Counted from the stretch's first letter, positions 54,384-63,551 are shown. The stretch is DNA of 64,000 bases from Alkalihalobacillus sp. FSL W8-0930 (GCA_037965595.1 CP150183.1:3224001-3288000); one strand, 5' to 3'. The notes: generated from the sequence alone by a model not told the origin. Made by a program: numbers and translations.

Positions 54384-56063
54384 TTGAGAACGATTAGAGG
54401 AAAGTTATTTAGTGTGTTTGGAGCAGTACTTTTATTATTTGCGGGATTATCAGTGTACTTGGTGATTTCCCTGATTCAAACAAATGATCGAATGGAGACG
54501 ATGCAGGACGTTGACTTTGAACTCGTGGTGCTTCAGGAGCAAATGGCAAGCAGCATGAATGATCGCTTAGCATTGATTAGAGGCTATTTTATGTTTGGAG
54601 AAGCTGACTTTTTAGATCGATTTGATGCAGTGAATGAACGAATCGCCGAGACAAAGGAACAACTAGTAGCCTTATCTTCCAATGAACAGCTACTTGCAAC
54701 CATTGAAAAATCGGACCAATGGCTTGATATCATTGAAAATGAAGTACTACCTTTATACCAATCAGGTGATACGGAAGGCGCAAGTGAAGTGATGCGCAAT
54801 TCAACAACAATGATCGCACGCGATATCACTAGTAACTTTCAAGAGCTAGCAGAAAATCGCCGTGAGAGTATGGAAGCAAGCTTTGATACAAACAAAGCTG
54901 AACTGCAAACCATGCAAACACTAGTGATTACCATTGTCACATTGTCAGTTCTTATTATGATTGTTCTAGTGTTATGGCTAGCACGATCTATTACCAAGCC
55001 ATTAAAACAATTAGTAGGCGAAGCCAATCTTATTGCTAACGCCGACCTTTCCAGTCCGCCTATCGAGATCCAAACAAAAGATGAGCTCTCTCTACTCGGT
55101 TCTTCATTTAACGAAATGAAAGCATCACTTCAACAGCTTATTGGACAAACGAGAAATGTTGCAGAAAATGTTGCTGCTACTTCAGAAGAGCTTTCAGCTA
55201 GCTCTGAAGAAACATCTGCAGCCACTAATCAAATTGCAGATACCGTGCAATCGTTAACACATACCGCTGATACAAGCGTCACGTTATCTAGTGAAAGCAT
55301 GCAGGCATCCACACTAATGGAAGAAAAAGCGCAGCATATTACAAAAGCAACTCAATCTATGAAAGCGGATTCCAAAGAAATGGGTATGCGCTCAAAAGAA
55401 GGCCGAGATACGGTCGCACAAGCCATTCAACAAATCGAATCGATTAACCGTACGGTGGCATCGTCATCTAAGACGATGAACCAACTAGATGACCAAGTAA
55501 CCGAAATTAGCACCATCTTAGAATTAATTACATCTATATCTGATCAAACCAACCTATTATCGTTAAACGCAGCCATCGAAGCCGCTAGAGCTGGCGAAAG
55601 TGGCAAAGGCTTTGCCGTTGTGGCTGGAGAAGTCCGTAGCCTAGCCGAGCAATCCAAAGAATCCGTCACAAAAATCGAAGCGATGATCAAAGGCATCCAG
55701 CAACAAGCCAAATCAGCCGCAACCGATATGCAAAAAGGAACAAGCGAAGTCGAAAAAGGCACACAGATGATCAAAGGCGTCGACCAATCCTTTGAAGCCA
55801 TCTCCGCCTCCATCGACAAAGTCACAAACCAGATCCAAACCGTCGCAGGCTCTGCCGAAGACATCGCCAAACAAACCACACAACTGAAAAGTCACATCAC
55901 CCAAATGAACCAAGCCTCCGAAACCACGCTCGCCGGCACCGAAGACGCCGCCGCAAGCACCGAAGAGCAGCTCGCTGCCATGGAAGAAGTAGCCGCGTCT
56001 GCGCAAGGACTCGCCGACTTGGCTGGAGATTTGAGAGATGAGATTTCGAGGTTTAAGGTGTAG
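54384..56063 (+). CDS. Transmembrane methyl-accepting chemotaxis protein
   Basis: A 559-residue receptor. Membrane span 1 (about 8-30), an extracellular four-helix sensor of about 145 residues ([13 protein letters not shown]), span 2 (about 178-200), HAMP domain (about 200-255) and the signalling coiled coil whose tip reads [15 protein letters not shown] (about 393) with flanking methylation helices. The start is TTG at 54384, right after AGGTGG; no in-frame ATG is nearby. A sigma-D promoter shows it belongs to the motility regulon. The ligand is not predictable. Confidence 0.92.
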   Translation: MRTIRGKLFSVFGAVLLLFAGLSVYLVISLIQTNDRMETMQDVDFELVVLQEQMASSMNDRLALIRGYFMFGEADFLDRFDAVNERIAETKEQLVALSSNEQLLATIEKSDQWLDIIENEVLPLYQSGDTEGASEVMRNSTTMIARDITSNFQELAENRRESMEASFDTNKAELQTMQTLVITIVTLSVLIMIVLVLWLARSITKPLKQLVGEANLIANADLSSPPIEIQTKDELSLLGSSFNEMKASLQQLIGQTRNVAENVAATSEELSASSEETSAATNQIADTVQSLTHTADTSVTLSSESMQASTLMEEKAQHITKATQSMKADSKEMGMRSKEGRDTVAQAIQQIESINRTVASSSKTMNQLDDQVTEISTILELITSISDQTNLLSLNAAIEAARAGESGKGFAVVAGEVRSLAEQSKESVTKIEAMIKGIQQQAKSAATDMQKGTSEVEKGTQMIKGVDQSFEAISASIDKVTNQIQTVAGSAEDIAKQTTQLKSHITQMNQASETTLAGTEDAAASTEEQLAAMEEVAASAQGLADLAGDLRDEISRFKV

Positions 56064-56204
56064 TGGAGAAAGAAGTTGGATGGTCCTCCTGCCGTTGTTG
56101 GTGGGGGGATTTTTGTGTGGGGGTGGGGGACGTGGATAGTGCGCGGGTTCCTTCAATTGTGTGCGACTTTGGCGTGGGGATGCGCAGAAAAGACAGTTTG
56201 GGGT

Positions 56205-56280
56205 TCACGATGTATTTTCCGCTGAACCGATGTATTCAGGCTTTTCACGATGTATTTCCCCTCAACTCCGATGTATCTCC
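56205..56280. repeat. Word array gatgtatt, 20-21 bp spacing
   Basis: Four copies of cgatgtatt occur 20, 20 and 21 bases apart in the gene-free spacer downstream of the chemotaxis receptor gene. Same spacing as the longer arrays at 9520, 27031, 27455 and 38035. Confidence 0.7.
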
Positions 56281-56408
56281 CCACTTCTTCTTACTATCAT
56301 CCTTCACTACTCTCAAAACCACTCCCTACACATACGAAAAAGCGCAGATTCACCAATCCACGCCAGTTTAATATATCGTTTTCCCATTCCACCCCATCTA
56401 AATCCTAT

Positions 56409-56600
56409 CTATCGCCAATCGCTGTCTTGAGAACGTTCGCCCTTTGAATGATTACTAAGAGGAATAAAAACAAAGAAATATATGAGATTAGACAAAAGTA
56501 GGCAAAGGACGAATCCGAAAAATTGAATGGTCATGCCATCACTGGTGAAAGTGACAGGTATGATAAAGTCCTTCTGCAGCAGACTTCCTAATGCCAGCAT
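56409..56600 (-). CDS. Small membrane protein, about 63-82 aa, start unclear
   Basis: From ATG 56600 the protein has one clear span (FFGFVLCLLLSNLIYFFVF). The same frame continues 19 codons upstream (VRISTFFTQLAIILFVYFV), a second good membrane span, to a GGAGAGG ribosome site five bases before GTC at 56657. This suggests the real protein has about 82 residues and two spans with a mutated or unusual start codon. Function unknown. Confidence 0.5.
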   Translation of the reverse strand: MLALGSLLQKDFIIPVTFTSDGMTIQFFGFVLCLLLSNLIYFFVFIPLSNHSKGERSQDSDWR

Positions 56601-56691
56601 AACAAAATAAACAAATAGGATGATTGCAAGCTGTGTGAAAAACGTTGATATGCGGACTGTAACCTCTCCTTCCTTAAAAGCTCTACATACA

Positions 56692-56937
56692 TTATATAAA
56701 ATTCATGATTAAAAACACCATCATACTCGTGATCATCAGGAATTGAGTGGTTCCAAAAGCTATTTTCGTTGCCGAGCCTTGGATTCGCTTATATAACATA
56801 AAGCTTAAAATAACCGTGGAACAGAGAAGGAGTAACAATGCAATTACGTAGAGATCAAATATCATACAAACCAATCCACTTACCAAAAAAGCAGCGCAAC
56901 CCAAGTACTGTTTGTTCAACATGTCTGCCCACCCCAT
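56692..56937 (-). CDS. Small three-span membrane protein, 81 aa
   Basis: Three hydrophobic spans (about 12-30, 31-48, 61-80) and almost no soluble part. ATG 56937 has AGGAAATG upstream; the internal ATG at codon 6 has GGGGTGG before it and may be the true start. It lies before the 56409 gene on the same strand, probably in one transcript. No family recognised. Confidence 0.6.
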   Translation of the reverse strand: MGWADMLNKQYLGCAAFLVSGLVCMIFDLYVIALLLLLCSTVILSFMLYKRIQGSATKIAFGTTQFLMITSMMVFLIMNFI

Positions 56938-56991
56938 ACTAAATCATTTCCTACAATTGTAACAGAAGATCTCCCGCCTCACCGATCTTAT

Positions 56992-57564
56992 CTAATCTCC
57001 AACTGGCTCCATCGCTCGCAGCTCCTCTTCTGTAAATTCAACCGTCCAGATGTCATCCGCGTGAAACATCACCATTTCCCCTTGATAAATAAACTCTGCT
57101 TGCCATTGTCCAATCGTTTCAATCGTTATGAGACCATCTGAATGTCGCACCACGGGTTCAAGTGACTCGACCCACTCAACTCCACCGCCTCCATTTAAAC
57201 TAAAGGTCACTCGCACGGGTACAAATTCATCATCTGAAGGCTCAATATCAAAATGTATAACCCGATACAGCTCATAATCAGGAATTTCCCTCTCTGGTGC
57301 TTTGAGTAGAATGCTAAAAAAGTCACCCTCCTCTCCATCTGAGTGATGTAAGATCTCAAAATCAGATATGCCCTCTGCCTGATACTCTTCAATATAAGCG
57401 AGTAATCCTTCAATCTGATTCTCATCTAGATTTGCAATTCGATCCCCAATGTCTTCAGTGTAGAAGTTTACAGCATAATCCTCTTCAAATTCCTCCAAAC
57501 TCTTCTGACTGCTACAGCCGATCAATAATACTGATAGTAGTACAACTCCAGACATCTTCTTCAT
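56992..57564 (-). CDS. Predicted lipoprotein, 190 aa
   Basis: Signal peptide with lipobox LIGC (Cys 17), then an acidic mature protein with beta character (EYQAEGISDFEILHH, RVTFSLNGGGGVEWV, WQAEFIYQGE). Expected outside the membrane, lipid-anchored. No recognised domain. First of three same-strand genes (with 56692 and 56409) for small envelope proteins. Confidence 0.72.
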   Translation of the reverse strand: MKKMSGVVLLSVLLIGCSSQKSLEEFEEDYAVNFYTEDIGDRIANLDENQIEGLLAYIEEYQAEGISDFEILHHSDGEEGDFFSILLKAPEREIPDYELYRVIHFDIEPSDDEFVPVRVTFSLNGGGGVEWVESLEPVVRHSDGLITIETIGQWQAEFIYQGEMVMFHADDIWTVEFTEEELRAMEPVGD

Positions 57565-57737
57565 CGAATTCCCCCTTTCACTCCCTCTACCCTTTTATTT
57601 ATAAATAAACCAATTATTTGTTAACAAGACAGTCTTAACCGCCCGCCACTTCTTAAAAATCTTCCCTTTTTATTTGATCATGTGATTCATTTTTATTACC
57701 ATTCTAGTTAACAAACCTATGTAAGTGAGGGCACAAA

Positions 57738-58052
57738 ATGAAACATCATAAAAGTCCGATTAAGACAGATAAGTCGCTTGAAAAGAGAGCAGTTAGAGGA
57801 AATCTACTCTTGAACATCTTTTTATTCCTTCCTATATTCTTAATGAATCTCGTTGGTGTGTTTGAAAGGTCATTTTTCGCTGATGATCCTATTTATTTTG
57901 TTGTTGTCGCAGCACTTGATCTCGTATTAATTCTCTTATTCAGCACAAACGTTACTGGCTCGAAAGGCTTTGAGAAATTCGTATACATGACAATGAGCAT
58001 TCTTTTAATCTTCTCTCTTATCGGTTGCTCCGTAAATGTCATCCTATATTAA
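57738..58052 (+). CDS. Small three-span membrane protein, 104 aa
   Basis: A polar N-terminus (MKHHKSPIKTDKSLEKR) and three hydrophobic spans (about 23-42, 52-68, 84-103). GTGAGGG precedes the ATG. A 42-residue gene follows 14 bp downstream. Family unknown. Confidence 0.65.
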   Translation: MKHHKSPIKTDKSLEKRAVRGNLLLNIFLFLPIFLMNLVGVFERSFFADDPIYFVVVAALDLVLILLFSTNVTGSKGFEKFVYMTMSILLIFSLIGCSVNVILY

Positions 58053-58066
58053 CTAGGAGGTCCCAA

Positions 58067-58195
58067 GTGAAATTCATCAACATTCATTCCCCTAGACTTA
58101 TACCTCGCATTCACACTCTTTCCATCAGCTTTTCAGTGATCCTCTTAACTTTAAACGCACTGTTTAAAGAATTGTCATTGTCTAAACAAAATTAA
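58067..58195 (+). CDS. Small protein, 42 aa, GTG start
   Basis: AGGAGG lies six bases before GTG 58067 and a 42-codon frame follows (MKFINIHSPRLIPR..., one hydrophobic span SISFSVILLTLNALF). It begins 14 bp after the previous gene, so the two are probably one operon. Confidence 0.5.
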   Translation: MKFINIHSPRLIPRIHTLSISFSVILLTLNALFKELSLSKQN

Positions 58196-58207
58196 GTGCC
58201 GTATATA

Positions 58208-58240
58208 AAAAAGAGGCTAGTATCTGAACTAGTCCTCTTC
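58208..58240 (-). terminator. Terminator of the 58245 lipoprotein gene
   Basis: The AAGAGG(a)CTAGT / ACTAG(c)CTCTT stem is followed by a T run on the minus strand, five bases after the stop. Confidence 0.8.
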
Positions 58241-58244
58241 TCTT

Positions 58245-58973
58245 CTATTCAAAATTCCAAGCATAAAAAATCCATGGATCATCAAGTTCAAAATGATATT
58301 CCCACGTTCCAGCGTAATCCATATCATAAATATAGCCATCAGCCGCAATGAATGCCGTCTCGGGTAATTCATCTGCACTCATACAATATTCCGCCCAGCA
58401 CACGCCCTCAGCCTTTAAGGGAGCGTATTTGAACGGGCTAGATACTGATTGAATCGTGATATCTGAAAATTTTGTTTCAGGGTCAATGTCTACACCAAGA
58501 TCTGACCCAAAATACTCCTTCCAAGGTAACCCTTTCCCATCAACCCAACCTTCATAGCCAGGCTCACTTTGTATTGTTCCTGCGTCTTCAGGTTCTGTTG
58601 ACTCCGTGTCGTCCTCACTCGAATCCGCTTCAGTCATCTCCACATCAACTAACTCTTCATCAACATCGTTTGATTCGCTCGCCTCAGTAGTACTAGTATC
58701 TTCCTCTTCCTTAATATTCGTCTCCTCAACCTCGTCACTCGATCCAGCTGATGTTACTAATTCATCAGCACTATCAATCTCTATCTCAATATTTTCTTCT
58801 ACAGGCACTGCTTCTGCTTCTTCATCCTGATCTTCCTTCACTTCAACAGGCTCTCCTTTCTCAGGTTTGCTTTTGGTCACTTCTGATTGACCTTCTGAGC
58901 TACACGCTGCTAATAAGAAAGCACAGATAACAAATAATAATAAATGACTATATAACCTCTTGTGTTTACTCAT
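58245..58973 (-). CDS. Predicted acidic lipoprotein, 242 aa
   Basis: Signal peptide with lipobox LAAC (Cys 24), then about 115 residues of Glu/Ser/Thr/Asp-rich linker without structure, then a small C-terminal domain with a likely disulphide (EGVCWAEYCMSADE) and FELDDPWIFYAWNF. The linker should hold the domain away from the membrane. Function unknown. Confidence 0.75.
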   Translation of the reverse strand: MSKHKRLYSHLLLFVICAFLLAACSSEGQSEVTKSKPEKGEPVEVKEDQDEEAEAVPVEENIEIEIDSADELVTSAGSSDEVEETNIKEEEDTSTTEASESNDVDEELVDVEMTEADSSEDDTESTEPEDAGTIQSEPGYEGWVDGKGLPWKEYFGSDLGVDIDPETKFSDITIQSVSSPFKYAPLKAEGVCWAEYCMSADELPETAFIAADGYIYDMDYAGTWEYHFELDDPWIFYAWNFE

Positions 58974-59139
58974 GATGTTCTCCTCTGTCTAGTAAAATAG
59001 CATTACCTTACCATTATAACAGTTAAAATCCATTTATTAGAGATAAATACGTAGATATCCTTCTCTACCTTTTAATTGATCAATTGAATTATGTTCTGTT
59101 ATGTTTGAATAACTACAAATTCTAGGAGGGGTATGCAAA

Positions 59140-59610
59140 ATGAGTAGATTAAAAGAACTTGGACTTGTTTTTGAGAATTTGGATGGAGTCAGCGGAATAA
59201 AGCCAGAACAGATTGGCGGCTTTTATTTAGGTGAACTGAAGACCTTTTATAATCGAGGGAGTCGAATTAGTATTCAAAAGAATTCTAAAGCATCCTCTCT
59301 TATTCTGCAGCTCCGATCCGATGTGAACAAACTACCTTTACATATGGAAGGAGGCACTCTTGCAGAAAGAATTATGGAACATCAAGACCTTGTCTATGTT
59401 GAAATTACGGATGAGCGAGGAAACAAAGAAGAAATCTACCTTCCTTGGGGTGGACACTCTGATTATACAAATGCCTATCAATCCGTTCATGTAAATCCTG
59501 AAACAAACGACCTATACATTGTTATAGATCCTGTGAAATCGGTAGAGGACCTATTCCCCGATCAAATGTACGATACAGACACTAATTTTTGGAGAAGCTA
59601 CAAAAGTTAA
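59140..59610 (+). CDS. Uncharacterised cytoplasmic protein, 156 aa
   Basis: No signal or membrane span. Mixed alpha/beta sequence (LVYVEITDERGNKEEIYLPW, DYTNAYQSVHVNPETNDLY read in parts) with a WGGHSDYTN segment. GGAGGGG precedes the ATG by ten bases. I do not recognise the family; an immunity-like or stress role cannot be judged. It is flanked by terminators and monocistronic. Confidence 0.7.
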   Translation: MSRLKELGLVFENLDGVSGIKPEQIGGFYLGELKTFYNRGSRISIQKNSKASSLILQLRSDVNKLPLHMEGGTLAERIMEHQDLVYVEITDERGNKEEIYLPWGGHSDYTNAYQSVHVNPETNDLYIVIDPVKSVEDLFPDQMYDTDTNFWRSYKS

Positions 59611-59635
59611 TAAAACAGGAGAGTTAAAGTCTTTA

Positions 59636-59670
59636 AAAAGAACGCATCCCTCACAAGATGCGTTCCTTTT
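59636..59670. terminator. Bidirectional terminator between convergent genes
   Basis: AAAAGAACGCATC/GATGCGTTCCTTTT stem, eight-base loop, between the stops at 59610 (plus) and 59693 (minus). Confidence 0.9.
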
Positions 59671-59692
59671 CTTCTTTCTACTCATACTCCAC

Positions 59693-60004
59693 CTAAAAAG
59701 GAAAAAAGAAAACCACCAACGCAACCACAAGCAGCCCCAAATACACATAAAAACGAACAGTCTTCTTAAACTCTCTCATCTTCACCACTTTAATTAAGAG
59801 AGCAACGGAAACAAGCACTCTAAATAAGAGAGAGGCTACCATATAGGTCGTATCTGTATCAAAGTCATCCCAACTATTTATAGCGGATACAACGGCGAAG
59901 GCCGCGTAGACAACAACGATCCCAAACCACAACCAACCCTCCACAAACAAATAACGATCCTTCCTTCTCTCAATCGTCTCTTGTTCCAACGTAGCCACCT
60001 CCAA
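59693..60004 (-). CDS. Small three-span membrane protein, 103 aa
   Basis: A polar helical start (LEQETIERRKDRY) and three spans (about 22-42, 55-71, 84-102). It follows the lipoprotein gene at 60005 with no gap, so they share a transcript. Unknown function. Confidence 0.68.
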   Translation of the reverse strand: MEVATLEQETIERRKDRYLFVEGWLWFGIVVVYAAFAVVSAINSWDDFDTDTTYMVASLLFRVLVSVALLIKVVKMREFKKTVRFYVYLGLLVVALVVFFFPF

Positions 60005-60451
60005 CTATTGATTGTCTCGCATCCACTCTCCGTGCGCTTCATCTATGCGATCAATTCGAATGAGGAAGTCCTGGTTGTCATCATCCTCTGAGCCAATGCC
60101 GATTGTATCCTCATCTTCAAAATACGCTTCGAACACTCCATTAAATTCGCCTTCTGTTGGATCTAGTAGCTCTAAGATAAATGAACTGTCATCTCCTGAG
60201 ACGTCAATCTCTAAATCGAAGCCCTCGTCCGTTTCTCTAATCTGATAGTCTTCCTGGCTCTCCGAATCTGGTACTTTATGTACAAGACTAACCGTTTGAT
60301 CGTCGCTAAAGGTTAAATACCGGTTCTGTTTCTTTCCATCGGAAACAGATTGCCAGGATCCAATAATCTGCTCCTCATAATCTACACCACAAGCAGTGAG
60401 TATGCTCATGAGGAACAGACCACCAAGCATTGCGCTCCATCTTTCTCTCAT
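60005..60451 (-). CDS. Predicted lipoprotein, 148 aa, copy B of a duplicated family
   Basis: Signal peptide with lipobox LTAC, then a beta-rich domain of lipocalin-like size (IIGSWQSVSD, LTFSDDQTVSL, YQIRETDEGF, VFEAYFEDEDTIGIGSE). The gene at 60812 encodes the same pattern, so this is a tandem duplicate. ATG 60451 lies after GGGGGCG; a longer frame begins at 60466. It is expected on the outer face of the membrane. Confidence 0.72.
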   Translation of the reverse strand: MRERWSAMLGGLFLMSILTACGVDYEEQIIGSWQSVSDGKKQNRYLTFSDDQTVSLVHKVPDSESQEDYQIRETDEGFDLEIDVSGDDSSFILELLDPTEGEFNGVFEAYFEDEDTIGIGSEDDDNQDFLIRIDRIDEAHGEWMRDNQ

Positions 60452-60571
60452 ATCAAACGCCCCCAATCATAAGCCTTTCTCTCCCATACCCTTCGATAAT
60501 CGTCATCAATCTCCATTATTTCCTTTTTATTCATAAAATGAAAAAGCCACCTCAGACTCTGAGATCGCTCC

Positions 60572-60793
60572 TCACCACGGAAAATATCCTAAAACATACA
60601 GGCGGTATCCAATATAACCACCAATTAATAACACAAGTAAGCCCAAAACACCTTTCCAGCCTAAATCTCCAAGTCCGCCACCATAGCTCCGGTTGACCCC
60701 GTCACTAAAGTTTCCACCAGCATTCCGCTTTTGTTCCTCAAATCTTAAGCGTTCTCTTTTTTCTTCTGGGGTTTCTTTTTGTTGGTGTGCCAT
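60572..60793 (-). CDS. DUF6366-like small membrane protein, 73 aa
   Basis: A charged helical N-terminus (ETPEEKRERLRFEEQKRN), a Gly-rich turn (SDGVNRSYGGG, LGDLGWKG) and one C-terminal span. This matches the small family DUF6366 found in Bacillus. Function unknown. It lies between the two lipoprotein copies on the same strand. ATG 60793 has GAGGGTGG upstream; the TTG before it is less likely. Confidence 0.68.
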   Translation of the reverse strand: MAHQQKETPEEKRERLRFEEQKRNAGGNFSDGVNRSYGGGLGDLGWKGVLGLLVLLIGGYIGYRLYVLGYFPW

Positions 60794-60811
60794 CAACTAA
60801 CCACCCTCTTA

Positions 60812-61219
60812 TCATTCTTGTTCCAACTCAGCACGTGCCTCGTCTAAACTCTCCACTCGAATCAGTACATCCCCTTGATCCCCATCACTCTCAGAACCCA
60901 TGACGATCGTATCTTGATCATCAAAATATCCTTCAAAAATGGGATGATAGGAGTCGTTACTTGGATCCGCAATCTCAAGTGTAAACGCATCTTCAGCTGT
61001 ATCTACAATTCGATATTCCTCCGTGCCACTTCTCATTGGCACATCTCCTTCGTCAATCGTCACCGTCTGATCATCAGATATGACTAAAAACGAATCCAAT
61101 TTCACACCATCATATACAACCTGCCAAGTCCCAATCGCCCGGTCCTCATTTGATACACTACAAGATGTTAGCAAGCTAATTAAGAACAGACCACCAAACA
61201 CTTCTTTCCACTTACTCAT
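60812..61219 (-). CDS. Predicted lipoprotein, 135 aa, copy A of a duplicated family
   Basis: Signal peptide with lipobox LTSC (Cys 20), then a domain parallel to the 60005 gene product: AIGTWQVVYDG, LVISDDQTVTI, YRIVDTAED, FEGYFDDQDTIVMGSE and a final VLIRVESLDEA. The ribosome site GGGGGCG is the same as in the other copy, so the duplication includes the leader. First gene of a four-gene set (lipoprotein, DUF6366, lipoprotein, membrane protein). Confidence 0.72.
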   Translation of the reverse strand: MSKWKEVFGGLFLISLLTSCSVSNEDRAIGTWQVVYDGVKLDSFLVISDDQTVTIDEGDVPMRSGTEEYRIVDTAEDAFTLEIADPSNDSYHPIFEGYFDDQDTIVMGSESDGDQGDVLIRVESLDEARAELEQE

Positions 61220-61419
61220 AATAGACGCCCCCTACAACAATCCTTTTTATTCCATACCCACTTACAATCGTTACCAATCATTATAAAAGGGGTGTAAGGA
61301 AAGGAATGTTGGAGCCGTCTTTCTATACCATTAATTGTAACAAATATGGTGAGTTTTAGATATGAGAATGTTCAGAATTTAATACTTTGACATTAAGTTT
61401 TACTCACATCTCTATTCCA

Positions 61420-61521
61420 CTACTTTTTCTTTTTGATTGTCGTATAAGTCAGCATGGCTAATGAAAAGACCACAACTCCGATTAGAAAGAAGATAAAGAG
61501 ATCAATAGTCAGCGTACTCAT
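61420..61521 (-). CDS. Small single-span membrane protein, 33 aa
   Basis: GGAGGTGAGC lies nine bases before the ATG and 33 codons follow: a short acidic start, one hydrophobic span (LFIFFLIGVVVFSLAML) and a KKKK tail, a plausible membrane microprotein. Unrecognised. Confidence 0.55.
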   Translation of the reverse strand: MSTLTIDLFIFFLIGVVVFSLAMLTYTTIKKKK

Positions 61522-61594
61522 AATACTGCTCACCTCCACCAATACTTTATTTTACATATTACCTAAAATTATAAATACCAAACAATAATAGAAT

Positions 61595-62080
61595 CTATAA
61601 CACTCTATACAAAACCGGCTCCTGCTCCCGCCTCACATAAAGAGGATGCCTCGGATGCCCATCGCGCGTAGTCGTCAAACAGTAGACCTCCTTCTCATTA
61701 AGCAGGTTGAGCACCATTCGGTCCCGCTTTAACTTGTTCTCCATTGATCCCCATGCAGCGACCACTAGATCAGCCTCATGAACCGCTGCTAAAATCGCCG
61801 CATCATTTTCCGCCCCAACAGGCTCTGTATGTACAAGAAGCTGCTTCGGATCTGTAGAACGCAACGCAAACAAGTTCACCACTTCAAGTCCGCCGTACCC
61901 CCAGTCCTTCGCAAAGCCAACACATCGACGAATCGTCGGGTCATCCTCTCTTCCATCTGCTGTACTTGGATTTAACATCACAAAGACAACCTTTCCTGTA
62001 TCTCGCTCCCACACACGGTTCAGTAAGTAACGGTAGGTTCCAGTCGAATCTAGAAATGCATCTGATGACAAGTACTTCAT
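61595..62080 (-). CDS. DUF1643 family protein
   Basis: A 161-residue cytoplasmic protein with the family signature: FVMLNPSTADGREDDPTIRR (NPSTAD, DDPT), FAKDWGYGGLEVVNLFA, LRSTDP and VAAWGS. AGGAGAGGGG precedes the ATG. The family is widespread in phages and bacteria with unknown biochemical role, so no function is assigned. Confidence 0.85.
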   Translation of the reverse strand: MKYLSSDAFLDSTGTYRYLLNRVWERDTGKVVFVMLNPSTADGREDDPTIRRCVGFAKDWGYGGLEVVNLFALRSTDPKQLLVHTEPVGAENDAAILAAVHEADLVVAAWGSMENKLKRDRMVLNLLNEKEVYCLTTTRDGHPRHPLYVRREQEPVLYRVL

Positions 62081-62103
62081 CTATTTCCCCTCTCCTTTTC
62101 GCA

Positions 62104-62144
62104 AAAAATCCACCACCGGACATTTTTGCCCGATGATGGATTTT
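62104..62144. terminator. Hairpin upstream of the DUF1643 gene
   Basis: AAAATCCA and TGGATTTT plus inner CGG/CCG pair around a T-rich loop; it has A/T flanks and may end a transcript entering from either side. Confidence 0.55.
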
Positions 62145-62287
62145 ATTCAACTAAGTTGGTAAAAAGAAGCCATCTTGGTGTTAGATGATTTTTTTGGATT
62201 AAAGAGAAACGAAGACAGTTATCATAAATACCATCATTCCTAATATATATGCATATAGTTTATTACATACACGAGGAGTGTTCTTAA

Positions 62288-62899
62288 ATGACAGCTGTAG
62301 ATCAACTCATAACAAATGCCGTATCATTTAAAAGACAAGGGAAGTTTGAAGAAGCAAAACAGTGTTATATCGATGCTCTAGAGTATAACCCACATGATCT
62401 AATGAACTACGTAGGTTTAGGAAAAATTGCTCACTTATCTAACGCACAAGGTTTAGCCATTAATTGCTATTTAGCTGCTGCACATTTACAAATCGCACCT
62501 GTAAAAAAAGCAATTGAAGACAATTCTTTGCCATTACCTTTAAAGTTACAATATGATCAAATTCCAGCTGATGTAATGAAACAGCTGCCTCATGAATCAG
62601 CATTTATTATTTTAATTGATGCGAACACACCTCGGCATTTAGCCCATTCTTTCGTTGATTTATCAGAAGATTTCTTGGCTAAAAATCCAGGTATCAAGAA
62701 GTTCAGTGAGATTTATAGTGCACATATCCTTGGAGATGGAAGCTATCAATCAACTTTAACCAAATGGGAAACCACACAAGACCATCAAATTGAAATGGAT
62801 GAAACGTTTTATCTACCTGAAGGAAGAGATTTCTTGTTAAAGTACTTGAAATGGGGACAATTAGATTCTATGGATGTGTTGAGCCTTTACTTTAGATAA
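62288..62899 (+). CDS. TPR-repeat protein, 203 aa
   Basis: Residues 1-70 form tetratricopeptide helices (RQGKFEEAKQCYIDALEYNP is a textbook repeat, read as two halves), followed by an unrecognised domain (FIILIDANTPRHLAH). It likely binds a partner protein. GAGGAGTG lies upstream of the ATG. A strong terminator follows. Confidence 0.75.
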   Translation: MTAVDQLITNAVSFKRQGKFEEAKQCYIDALEYNPHDLMNYVGLGKIAHLSNAQGLAINCYLAAAHLQIAPVKKAIEDNSLPLPLKLQYDQIPADVMKQLPHESAFIILIDANTPRHLAHSFVDLSEDFLAKNPGIKKFSEIYSAHILGDGSYQSTLTKWETTQDHQIEMDETFYLPEGRDFLLKYLKWGQLDSMDVLSLYFR

Positions 62900-62947
62900 A
62901 AAGATGTGGACCACAGTTGGTCAATACTACGTAATACAACTACATCG

Positions 62948-62986
62948 TCTACCATCGGCCTTTTGTCGCCGATGGTAGATTCTTTT
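62948..62986. terminator. Terminator after the TPR gene
   Basis: Perfect twelve-base stem TCTACCATCGGC/GCCGATGGTAGA, eight-base loop, then TTCTTTT; placed between convergent genes. Confidence 0.9.
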
Positions 62987-63185
62987 AATTAAACCCCTTC
63001 TGAGATCCACTCGGCACCCTCGCAACAATCTTCATCACTACAAAAGCCAGGCTAAACACAATCAGCCATTCAATCGTCTGATGCACCCAGCCACTCGCTG
63101 TTGCCTGTACGCTCACTGACACGGATAGATACGAAATGACAAAAGCAGTTAGCGTGAGAAACCAATTGCTTGATAGAAAAGACAT
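62985..63185 (-). CDS. Small two-span membrane protein, 66 aa
   Basis: Two spans (about 10-27 and 37-55) and a basic tail (RVPSGSQKGFN). ATG 63185 (MSFLSSNW) follows GGAGGG; the frame start at 63206 would cover that site. Unknown family. Confidence 0.6.
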   Translation of the reverse strand: MSFLSSNWFLTLTAFVISYLSVSVSVQATASGWVHQTIEWLIVFSLAFVVMKIVARVPSGSQKGFN

Positions 63186-63313
63186 AGTCAGCCCTCCCTT
63201 CCTCATGTATTTACTTTTCCAATATCCAATTTACAGGTATTTAAACATATTTTGTTTAAGCAGTCTGTAACCGGGTACTCAAACACAAAGACATGATTAA
63301 GGAGGATTGTTCT

Positions 63314-63526
63314 ATGGTTACACTTAAACAGAGGGTAGATCATTCACATTACAGAACCATCATTTCTGGAATTGCAGTTATGCCCATCATCGCCATTCTA
63401 GGTTTTTTAAATGTAATTCCTGTCTCTAACACCGTAGCTTGGTTATCTCTAGCTGCATTCTTGATAAGTTTATTTAAGTTCTTCTTTACATTCAAAGGCA
63501 AGGACCCAGCAGAGGATATCAATTAA
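63314..63526 (+). CDS. Small two-span membrane protein, 70 aa
   Basis: AAGGAGG precedes ATG 63314 (MVTLKQRVDHSHY); two hydrophobic spans follow (about 16-36 and 39-58) and a KGKDPAEDIN tail. The longer start at 63293 lies upstream of the ribosome site. Unknown family. Confidence 0.65.
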   Translation: MVTLKQRVDHSHYRTIISGIAVMPIIAILGFLNVIPVSNTVAWLSLAAFLISLFKFFFTFKGKDPAEDIN

Positions 63527-63550
63527 AGACATTCAAAGCGAATGTCTTTC
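63525..63550 (+). terminator. Terminator of the 63314 gene
   Basis: AAAGACATT/AATGTCTTT stem, seven-base loop, then TCTTC; also faces the esterase gene. Confidence 0.75.
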
Positions 63551-63551
63551 T

